A stretch of DNA of 64,000 nt from Blastococcus sp. Marseille-P5729 (GTDB lineage Bacteria > Actinomycetota > Actinomycetes > Mycobacteriales > Antricoccaceae): assembly GCF_900292035.1 (NCBI RefSeq), contig NZ_OMPO01000003.1:186001-250000 (forward strand). The letters are read 5' to 3'. Position numbers and translations under genes: made by a program. Position 1 is the first letter of the stretch. Each line of letters begins with the position of its first letter. The notes under the pieces are model-generated. The model had not been told where the DNA came from and did no database searches. It was given only the letters and a program-made list of their open reading frames with translations. Positions 26,671 to 32,902 of the stretch are shown piece after piece.

Positions 26671-27351
26671 CTACTCGCGGTAGGCCTCGCGCAGCGCCGC
26701 CGCGACCCGCGCCCGGATGACGCGGTCGTGCAGGGCCGACTCGCCGTCACCGCGCTCGGGCTCGCCCGCCTGCGACGGGTCGAGCAGGCGAAGCATGCCA
26801 GCCCGAAGCAGCGACTGGTCGATGGCGTGGCTGCCGGCGAGCGACAACGCGGCGGCACCCTGGTCGAGGGCGGCGAGAAGCGCGCCGAGCTGCTCGGAAG
26901 TGAGGTCGTCGTCCTGCACCCGGGAGGCCTCCACGACCCCGGCGTAGGTTGCGACGAGTACGTTCATCCGCGCCGCCATCGCCTCCGAGAGCTTGGCGTC
27001 ACGCGCGGCGACCGCGATGAACTCGAGCGTGGCGAGCGCGAAACCGCGGATCGCGTCGCGAATCCGCGGATCCTCCGAGTTCCACTCGTCGGGCGTCTCG
27101 AACACATCCCAGCCGCCTTGGGCCAGGCTCTGCTCGATGTTGGCGTCGATGACCGCCAGGAAGAGCTCCGCCTTGCCGGCGAAGTTGGAGTAGACCGCGC
27201 CCTTGGAGAAGCCGGCCCGGCGGGCGATCGCCTCGAGATTGGCGGCGTGGTAGCCGCCTTCGGCGAAGGCCTCTCGCGCCGCGAACACGATCGCGTCGCG
27301 GGTCTGACGTTGGCGATCACGGCGTGACATTGGGTCGGGAAGATCGGTCAT
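26671..27351 (-). CDS. TetR-family transcriptional repressor
   Basis: The 226-residue protein has the TetR helix-turn-helix near residues 14-60: RQTRDAIVFAAREAFAEGGYHAANLEAIARRAGFSKGAVYSNFAGKAELFLAV. The C-terminal region is helical and less conserved, as usual for ligand-binding domains. It is divergent from the ABC transporter genes at 27442; the gap holds a promoter overlapped by two matched palindromes, so it very probably represses the transporter and perhaps itself. The effector may be the transported compound. Confidence 0.93.
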   Translation of the reverse strand: MTDLPDPMSRRDRQRQTRDAIVFAAREAFAEGGYHAANLEAIARRAGFSKGAVYSNFAGKAELFLAVIDANIEQSLAQGGWDVFETPDEWNSEDPRIRDAIRGFALATLEFIAVAARDAKLSEAMAARMNVLVATYAGVVEASRVQDDDLTSEQLGALLAALDQGAAALSLAGSHAIDQSLLRAGMLRLLDPSQAGEPERGDGESALHDRVIRARVAAALREAYRE

Positions 27352-27376
27352 CCCTCGATCCTAGGACGGCCGGGCG

Positions 27377-27419
27377 TTGACATACTTCTGGTATTCGAAT
27401 ACCGTCAGTATGCAAATAC
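27377..27419 (+). promoter_or_regulatory. ABC-operon promoter with twin TetR-type operators
   Basis: TTGACA (27377-27382) and TACCGT (27400-27405) are separated by 17 bp. The palindrome GGTATTCGAATACC (27390-27403) fills the spacer and touches the -10 box. A second, similar site, GTATGCAAATAC (27408-27419), has its centre 17 bp further on. Binding by the divergent TetR protein would block RNA polymerase. The sites are seen; the repressor link is inferred. Confidence 0.75.
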
Positions 27420-27441
27420 CGAAAGTATCCGAAAGGTGACG

Positions 27442-28392
27442 ATGATGCGCGAGGTGCTCGACGTCCGCGGCTTGACCCGCTCCTTCGGCGCGGTGCTGGC
27501 CAACGACCGGATCGACCTGCGGGTGCGCTCAGGTGAGGTCGTCGGCCTCCTCGGTCACAACGGCGCCGGCAAGACGACGCTCATCTCGCAGATCGTCGGT
27601 CTGCTGAGGCCGGACGCCGGCTCGATTCGGATCGGCGCGGTGGATGCCGTCGCCGATCCGACCGCTGCTCGCCGTCAGGTCGCGCTCCAGCCGCAGGCTC
27701 AGGTGCCGATCGACGGGCTAACGCCGCGCGTGGCGATCGAGCTCGCTGCCCGACTGCGCGGCTACTCGACGCGCGATGCGAGGGCCCGCGCGCTGGCCCT
27801 GGCCGACGAGCTCGACATCGGTCAGTGGTTCGATCGCCGGGCGTTGCCCGACGGCCGCGGACTCTCCGGGGGCATCCGCCGGCTCGTCGGGTTCGCGATG
27901 GCCCTAGCCGCCCCTACTCCGCTGTTGATGCTCGACGAGCCGACCAACGATGTGGACGCCTCGCGCCGCCGGTTGCTGTGGCAGGCGGTCCGGCGCCGCG
28001 CTGACGTGGGCGCCGGCGTCCTGCTCGTCACGCACAACGTCATCGAGGCCGAACGGATCGTGGATCAGCTCGTCGTCCTCGACCGCGGCCGGGTGGTGGC
28101 CGCCGGTACGCCGGCGCAGCTGCGGGGCGGCGATACCGCGCTGCGTCTGGAGCTGCATCTGAGCGCTGGCGCGGCTGTGCGCGACCTCGAGGCCGAGCTT
28201 CCCGTGACGCCGTACCGCTGCGTGCGCGCGGGGCGCCGCCTGCTGCTGAACCTGCCGGACGACGACGCGGGTGCTGCCGTGGCGTGGGCGGGCCGCCTGC
28301 GCGACCGCTCCATGGTCGAGGGCTACTCGCTCACGCCGGCGACGCTCGAGGATGCCTACCTCGCACTCACCAGTGACCACGCCGCTACCTGA
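27442..28392 (+). CDS. ABC transporter ATP-binding protein (drug exporter type)
   Basis: The 316-residue ATPase has Walker A GHNGAGKTTLISQIVG, signature LSGGIRRLVGFAMAL, Walker B LLMLDEPTNDVD, and the switch histidine in VLLVTHNVIEAE. The Q-loop region reads VALQPQAQVPIDGLTPR. A C-terminal extension of about 90 residues follows the core, as in DrrA-like drug ATPases. GAAAGG (27431-27436) suits the ATG at 27442; a GTG at 27436 overlaps it. The permease gene follows at once, so the pair makes a two-component exporter controlled by the divergent TetR gene. Confidence 0.92.
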   Translation: MMREVLDVRGLTRSFGAVLANDRIDLRVRSGEVVGLLGHNGAGKTTLISQIVGLLRPDAGSIRIGAVDAVADPTAARRQVALQPQAQVPIDGLTPRVAIELAARLRGYSTRDARARALALADELDIGQWFDRRALPDGRGLSGGIRRLVGFAMALAAPTPLLMLDEPTNDVDASRRRLLWQAVRRRADVGAGVLLVTHNVIEAERIVDQLVVLDRGRVVAAGTPAQLRGGDTALRLELHLSAGAAVRDLEAELPVTPYRCVRAGRRLLLNLPDDDAGAAVAWAGRLRDRSMVEGYSLTPATLEDAYLALTSDHAAT

Positions 28393-28409
28393 TCACCCGA
28401 GGAGTCATG

Positions 28410-29222
28410 ATGCCTGAGTCCGCAACGCTCTCACCCGGCGCATCCGAGGCCCGTCGTTCGTCCGGCGCGCACCCAATGCTGCGATCTGCACCGTGGCGCA
28501 GCTACGCCACGCTGCTGCGCTGGAACCTCGCCCAGGTCGGCCCGATGCTTCCGCTGGTGATCGTCGTCCAGTCGCTGATCGCGGCCGGAATCATCGTCGG
28601 GTTCGGGTTCCTGATTCCGGGTATCGAGCCCGAGACCGCGCTGTTCCTCGCGACCGGTGCGCCGACCGTCCTGCTGCTGACGGTAGGGCTCGTGATGGTG
28701 CCGCAGGCGGTGGCGACCGCGCGCACCAACGGCACCTTCGAATACCTGCGCTCATTGCCGGTCGCGCGAGGGCTTCTGCTGGTGGCCGACCTGACGGTCT
28801 GGGTGCTGGTCGCCCTGCCGAGCGTGGCAGTCGCGGTGCTGGTAGCGCGGCTGCGCTTCGATCTGGCCTTCTCCTTCGACTGGCCGCTGTTGGTCGCGGC
28901 CGCAGTGCTGGTCACGCTGATGGCCACCGCCGTCGGCTATGCCATCGCGGTCTCGCTCCCGCCGATGCTGGCCCAGCTGCTGACCCAGGTGCTGATCTTC
29001 TTCGTGATGCTCTTCTCGCCGATCACCTTCCCGGAGTCTCAGCTGCCTACCTGGTTCCAGGCGCTGCACGACGTCCTGCCCGCTCGGCCGGGTGCCGACC
29101 TCATTCGCGCCGGGCTCGCCTCCGATGCCTATGCCGCGACCGGTCAGGACCTGCTCGTGCTGGCGTTGTGGACCGTGGCGGGTCTAGTGATCACCCTGCG
29201 CGCCCTCACCCGCCGCGCCTAG
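28410..29222 (+). CDS. ABC-2 type permease
   Basis: The 270-residue integral membrane protein has about six hydrophobic helices (for example MLPLVIVVQSLIAAGIIVGFGFLIPG and LLTQVLIFFVMLFSPITFPESQLP). The ITFPESQLPTWFQAL stretch before the last helix is typical of ABC-2 permeases such as DrrB, in which substrate crosses the membrane using the partner ATPase. GGAG at 28401-28404 is 5 nt before the ATG at 28410; an ATG 3 nt earlier leaves too little space. It is the second gene of the TetR-regulated unit. Substrate unknown. Confidence 0.88.
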   Translation: MPESATLSPGASEARRSSGAHPMLRSAPWRSYATLLRWNLAQVGPMLPLVIVVQSLIAAGIIVGFGFLIPGIEPETALFLATGAPTVLLLTVGLVMVPQAVATARTNGTFEYLRSLPVARGLLLVADLTVWVLVALPSVAVAVLVARLRFDLAFSFDWPLLVAAAVLVTLMATAVGYAIAVSLPPMLAQLLTQVLIFFVMLFSPITFPESQLPTWFQALHDVLPARPGADLIRAGLASDAYAATGQDLLVLALWTVAGLVITLRALTRRA

Positions 29223-29229
29223 CCCCGAG

Positions 29230-29280
29230 CAACTGCTTGTGTTTTGCAACTAGTCGTGATGTACTTCCAACTGATCGTGA
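29230..29280 (+). promoter_or_regulatory. Direct-repeat operator, likely for the HxlR regulator
   Basis: CAACTAGTCGTGA (29247-29259) and CAACTGATCGTGA (29268-29280) are direct repeats 21 bp apart, two helical turns. A weaker third copy, CAACTGCTTGTGT, is at 29230-29242. They lie 25 bp before the hydrolase gene whose partner encodes an HxlR regulator, a dimeric winged-helix family that binds such sites. Confidence 0.65.
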
Positions 29281-29304
29281 AACACGACCGGTTGGGAGAC
29301 CACC

Positions 29305-30066
29305 ATGAACGCACCCACGGCGAAGGCCGTCCTCGTGCCCGGAGCGTGGATGGGAGGCTGGATCTGGGAGCCGGCCGCCGAGCGTCTGCGCGACCGAGGG
29401 ATCGACGCCGAGACGATCACTCTGCGGGGGCTCGAGCCCGGTGAGACCGATGCGGACATCGCCGCCATCCGCCTGGAGGACCACGTCCAGCAACTCATCG
29501 GGCACGTCAGAAGCCACAGACCGCGGCCGGTCGTCCTCATCTCGCACTCGTACTCCGGGATGGTCACGGCATCTGCCGCGGACCGAATCGGCGACCAGGT
29601 GATCGGCCTTGTTCACGTCGGCGCGTTCGTGCCGACCTCCGGGCGTTCGTTGCTCGACGACTGGGGCGACTCAGCAGATGCGCGCGCGCAGGAACGTGCT
29701 GACATCGAAGCAGCGGGCGGTCTCTGGCGCGCACCGGCCCGCCCGATGCTCGATCACGAGACTGACATGGCGCCAAGCGACCGCGACTCGCTCGCCTCGA
29801 AGTTCACCCCGCATCCCGGACTGAGTATCCTCGACCCCGCCGACCTGTCGGCGCCGGTACGCGAGCAGCCCTCGACGTACGTCGCCCTCACGCTGCGCGG
29901 TGGCCTCGCGGAGGCCTGGAAGGCGGCTCCGCCGGTGGCCAAGGCTGCCGGCCGATGGCGGCGTAGGCACATCGTCAGCGGCCATTGGCCGATGGTCTCG
30001 GCCATCGACGCGACCGTCGAGCTGCTCGATGCAGAGGTCCGCCACTACGACGCGGAGAGGAACTGA
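29305..30066 (+). CDS. Alpha/beta-hydrolase
   Basis: The 253-residue protein has the small alpha/beta-hydrolase layout seen in EstC/MenH-like and plant hydroxynitrile lyase-like proteins. It has an oxyanion strand VLVPGAWMGGWIW, the nucleophile elbow SHSYSG (Ser near residue 80), and a late GHWPM with the catalytic histidine. The acid is not certain. An HxlR-type regulator gene starts 3 bp after its stop, and a direct-repeat operator lies before it, so the pair is an inducible unit; the flavin oxidoreductase gene beyond (now split) may have been its third member. Substrate unknown. Confidence 0.85.
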   Translation: MNAPTAKAVLVPGAWMGGWIWEPAAERLRDRGIDAETITLRGLEPGETDADIAAIRLEDHVQQLIGHVRSHRPRPVVLISHSYSGMVTASAADRIGDQVIGLVHVGAFVPTSGRSLLDDWGDSADARAQERADIEAAGGLWRAPARPMLDHETDMAPSDRDSLASKFTPHPGLSILDPADLSAPVREQPSTYVALTLRGGLAEAWKAAPPVAKAAGRWRRRHIVSGHWPMVSAIDATVELLDAEVRHYDAERN

Positions 30067-30069
30067 ATT

Positions 30070-30489
30070 ATGGCGACGACCGGACGATCCGGCTGCCCGA
30101 TCAATCTCGCGATCGAGCTGTTCGGCGACCGATGGACGTTGCTGATCCTCCGCGACATCGTCTTTGCCGGCCGCCGCCACTTTCGCGAGCTCCTGCGAGA
30201 GTCGGGGGAGAGGATCACCAGCAGCATCCTCGCCGACCGCCTCGACCGGTTGGTCGAGGCCGGGCTGCTGACGCGCTCCGACGACCCGACGCACCGGCAG
30301 AAGACCCTATATAGCCTCACCGAGAGCGGCGTCGGCCTCGTCCCTGTGCTCGCGACGATCGGGAACTGGGGCGCAGCGCACTGTCCCGCGGATCCCGATC
30401 TGGCCGCCGCGGCTCGGGGCCTGGGCTACGAGATGCCCGAGTCCTGGTCGGCGCTGATGGAATCGCTGCGAGAGAGCCACCTTCGGTGA
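30070..30489 (+). CDS. HxlR-family transcriptional regulator
   Basis: The 139-residue protein is a winged-helix regulator of the HxlR/MarR-like group. It has CPINLAIELFGDRWTLLILRDI near the N-terminus (the cysteine at position 9 is conserved and often redox- or electrophile-sensing), FRELLRESGERITSSILADRLDRLVEAGLL as the recognition region, and the wing TLYSLTESG. It lies 3 bp after the hydrolase gene. The direct repeats at 29230-29280 are its likely operator, which would control its own operon. Confidence 0.93.
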   Translation: MATTGRSGCPINLAIELFGDRWTLLILRDIVFAGRRHFRELLRESGERITSSILADRLDRLVEAGLLTRSDDPTHRQKTLYSLTESGVGLVPVLATIGNWGAAHCPADPDLAAAARGLGYEMPESWSALMESLRESHLR

Positions 30490-30527
30490 TCGGGAACAAT
30501 CCGGCCCAGACGGTAGTTGAAAGTTGT

Positions 30528-30779
30528 ATGAAAAACATCGGCTTCCTGTCATTCGGCCACTGGTCGCCCGGCCCGCACTCGAAGACGCGGACGGCGTCCG
30601 ACGCCTTGCTGCAGTCCATCGACCTCGCGGTCGCCGCTGAGGAGCTCGGGGCGGACGGCGCCTACTTCCGCGTGCATCACTTCGCCCGTCAACTCGGCTC
30701 ACCGTTCCCGCTGCTGGCGGCGATCGGCGCGCGGACGTCGACGATCGAGATCGGCACCGGCGTGATCGACATGCGCTAG
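30528..30779 (+). pseudogene. LLM flavin-dependent oxidoreductase, N-terminal part cut by integration
   Basis: The ATG at 30528 opens a reading frame of 83 codons with the F420/FMN-dependent luciferase-like monooxygenase start MKNIGFLSFGHW, then ELGADGAYFRVHHF and the strand SPFPLLAAIGARTSTIEIGTGVIDMR. The frame ends in TAG made by the integrated element. The missing rest, starting again at ATG CGC TAC, is at 39551. Joined at the shared 8 bases, the two parts give an uninterrupted 339-codon protein of normal family length. The fragment lacks most of the barrel and is not expected to work. Confidence 0.9.
30771..30778. other. Left attachment-site core
   Basis: ATGCGCTA occurs here and at 39551-39558. 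To its left is host gene sequence; to its right the element begins (GCACATGTCAGG). The wider match GA.ATGCGCTA includes three more positions. On the element sides, 30787-30800 and 39535-39548 form an imperfect inverted repeat (10 of 14), as expected for the arms of a serine-integrase attP. Confidence 0.8.
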
Positions 30780-30822
30780 CACATGTCAGGGTTACAACAC
30801 CCGTTCACGTAAGCTTGGTTGC

Positions 30823-32259
30823 ATGGTTGAACTGGTATCGCTGAGGAAGACGAACGAGGTCGCCGCGTACGTCCGCGCTTCGATGGATCGCAAGGGCGAC
30901 CGGTGGACGGTCGAGACCCAGTTGCGGAAGATCAGGGCGCTGGCCGAGGCGAAGGACTGGGAGGTCGTCGAGGTCTACGACGACAACGCGGTCTCGGCGA
31001 CGAAGAAGCGCCGCGCTGGCACCCGGTGGGCCGAGATGCTGGATGACGCCCGGGCGGGTCGGTTCTCGATGGTCGTCGCGGTGGACATGGACCGGTTGCT
31101 GCGCAGCACGAAGGACTTGAACACGCTGATCGACCTCGGTCTGCGGGTCGTCACCGTGGACGGCGAGATCGACCTCTCGACGGCGGACGGAGAGTTGCGG
31201 GCGACGATGCTCGCCGCTCTCGCGCGGTTCGAGGCGCGTCGCAAGGCCGAGCGTCAGATCAGGTCGAACGAGCGCCGCCGCGCCGAGGGCATACCGGCGT
31301 CCACCTGGAAGGCGTTCGGCTGGACAAGGGAGGGCGAGCTGATCGAGGAGGAGGCCGACGCGATTCGGCGGGCCTTCGACGCGTTCCTCGGCGAGCCGTC
31401 GCTGTCGATCCGGCGCATCCGCGAGGACCTGAACAACGCCGGTCATCTGACCGCGCGCGGGGCGGAGTTCTCCGTCGATGCCGTGCGGTACCTGCTGGCG
31501 AACCCGCTCTACGCTGGCTACATCAAGCACTACGCCTCGGGCGAGCTGTACCCGGTGCAGGGCGCGGGGTTCCCGCCCATCGTCAGCGAACAGACATGGC
31601 GGGCTGCGGTGGCGAAGCTGGAGGACAACGTGCGGAGGTCGGCGAGGCAGGGCAACCAACCGAAGTACCTCCTGTCCACGATCGGGCTGTGCGGGAAGTG
31701 CGGCGCGACGCTCGTCTCGGGGACGAACAGCCGCAAGCAGCCGACGTACCGCTGCGGTGAGCAGTTCCACCTCACCCGCCAGCGCGAGCCCGTCGATGCG
31801 ATGGTCACCGAGGCGGTGCTCACCCGACTGTCCTCGGTGGACGTGCACGACCTCGTGATGCCGCAGGAAGATGCTGGGCCGGACCGCGAAGAGCTGCTGA
31901 GCGAGCGGAACGCCCTGGTCGAGCGCGTCAAGGAGCTGAGCCCGCTGCTGCGCGACATCCACCAGCCCGTGCTGGAGATCACCGCGGCGATCAACGACGT
32001 GAAGGCTCGCATCGACGAGATCGACGCGGAGCTGCTCGACCGATCGGTGTCGGTGGCGGCGAAGCTGCTCGCGGACGTGGACGAGCTGGTCGGCACCGCG
32101 GAGCGCCGCGAGGTGGTCGAGTCGAAGTGGAAGGAGTTGGACGTGGACCGTCGCCGGATGCTCGTGGACGAGCTGGTGACGGTGACAATCGAGCCCATCG
32201 CGCCGGGTCACGTGAAGTTCGACCCCGACCTCATTCGAATAGAGCCTCGTCGCGACTGA
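30823..32259 (+). CDS. Large serine recombinase (integrase)
   Basis: The 478-residue protein starts with a resolvase catalytic domain. The nucleophile is Ser20 in AAYVRASMDR, followed by VETQLRKIRALAEAKDWEVVEVYDDNAVSATKKRRAGTRW and VVAVDMDRLLRSTKDLNTLIDLG. A recombinase domain follows (RRAFDAFLGEPSLSIRRIREDLNNAGHLT), then a zinc ribbon (CGKCGATLVSGTNSRKQPTYRCG) and a coiled coil near residues 360-410. This is the layout of phiC31-like integrases, somewhat short. It sits 45 bp inside the left end, as expected for the enzyme that inserted the element. It ends in a hairpin. Confidence 0.95.
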   Translation: MVELVSLRKTNEVAAYVRASMDRKGDRWTVETQLRKIRALAEAKDWEVVEVYDDNAVSATKKRRAGTRWAEMLDDARAGRFSMVVAVDMDRLLRSTKDLNTLIDLGLRVVTVDGEIDLSTADGELRATMLAALARFEARRKAERQIRSNERRRAEGIPASTWKAFGWTREGELIEEEADAIRRAFDAFLGEPSLSIRRIREDLNNAGHLTARGAEFSVDAVRYLLANPLYAGYIKHYASGELYPVQGAGFPPIVSEQTWRAAVAKLEDNVRRSARQGNQPKYLLSTIGLCGKCGATLVSGTNSRKQPTYRCGEQFHLTRQREPVDAMVTEAVLTRLSSVDVHDLVMPQEDAGPDREELLSERNALVERVKELSPLLRDIHQPVLEITAAINDVKARIDEIDAELLDRSVSVAAKLLADVDELVGTAERREVVESKWKELDVDRRRMLVDELVTVTIEPIAPGHVKFDPDLIRIEPRRD

Positions 32260-32280
32260 CACGCGAGTCGACTCGTCAGT
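32255..32280. repeat. Palindromic cluster at the integrase end
   Basis: ACTGAC (32255-32260) and GTCAGT (32275-32280) flank the perfect palindrome CGAGTCGACTCG (32264-32275), overlapping the stop codon. A related GAGTCGAGTCGT copy follows near 32290-32302. It may terminate integrase transcription or be a binding site for the promoter of the next genes. The 182-bp gap to 32442 otherwise holds no gene. Confidence 0.5.
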
Positions 32281-32441
32281 GGACCGGTGAGTCGAGTCGT
32301 GGGAGAATAGTTGCAGACAAGAAGATCCCACCGGGGCCGCGACTTAGAAGCGCGGGGTTCTGCTCCCGGATGAGTAGCCGGTCAAACAGCCCAACGAACG
32401 TGGCGGGGAACCGGAAGCACACTCATGTTTGAGGACTTCCG

Positions 32442-32654
32442 ATGTCTGTCGTTATCGACGCTCCCCGCGCATCTGCGCTGGACCGTCCTGGGCTCGACCA
32501 GGACCTGAACCCCGTTCCGCAGGCTGATGGGCTCGATCCCGTCATCGCTGCCGCCCTCGCCGCCGGTCGCCGAGCTGGTGAGCGCCTGGCCCGCACGCCG
32601 CTGACCCCGCGCCAGCGCGCCGCGGTCGCCGCTGTGATGGGCGGTGATCGCTGA
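32442..32654 (+). CDS. Small uncharacterised element protein
   Basis: The 70-residue product is not recognised. It is Ala/Arg/Leu-rich, with a helical stretch DPVIAAALAAGRRAGERLARTPLTPRQRAAVAAVM that would be amphipathic. GAGG lies 7 nt before the ATG. Its stop overlaps the next ATG by one base and three further genes follow with 1-4 bp overlaps, so it heads the replication operon and is probably translated. A role in copy control or as a replication accessory factor is a guess from position. Confidence 0.6.
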   Translation: MSVVIDAPRASALDRPGLDQDLNPVPQADGLDPVIAAALAAGRRAGERLARTPLTPRQRAAVAAVMGGDR

Positions 32655-32902
32655 TGAGCGCCAACTCCACCGCTTTCGACTACGTGAACGGCTTCCGCTG
32701 GCGTCTGGGCGATCCCGCCCTCGCCGACAGCGAGGCGCACCTCTACGACCTCGGTGTGCTCCGCTCCGTGCTGGAGGAGGCCGTCGAGATCGCCGTCGCC
32801 GATGCCCGCGCCGACGGTGTGACCTGGGCCAAGATCGGCGACGCCCTCGGCGTCACGCACCAGGCCGTCATCAAGCGCTACCGCAAGGGCGGTGCCCGAT
32901 GA
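32654..32902 (+). CDS. Small helix-turn-helix protein
   Basis: The 82-residue protein carries a helix-turn-helix near its C-terminus, GVTWAKIGDALGVTHQAVIKRYRKG, of the sigma-region-4/Fis-like kind. Before it is the helical LGVLRSVLEEAVEIAVADARAD. It overlaps the genes on both sides by 1-4 bp, inside the replication operon. It may control that operon or bind the origin together with the initiator. Confidence 0.75.
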   Translation: MSANSTAFDYVNGFRWRLGDPALADSEAHLYDLGVLRSVLEEAVEIAVADARADGVTWAKIGDALGVTHQAVIKRYRKGGAR

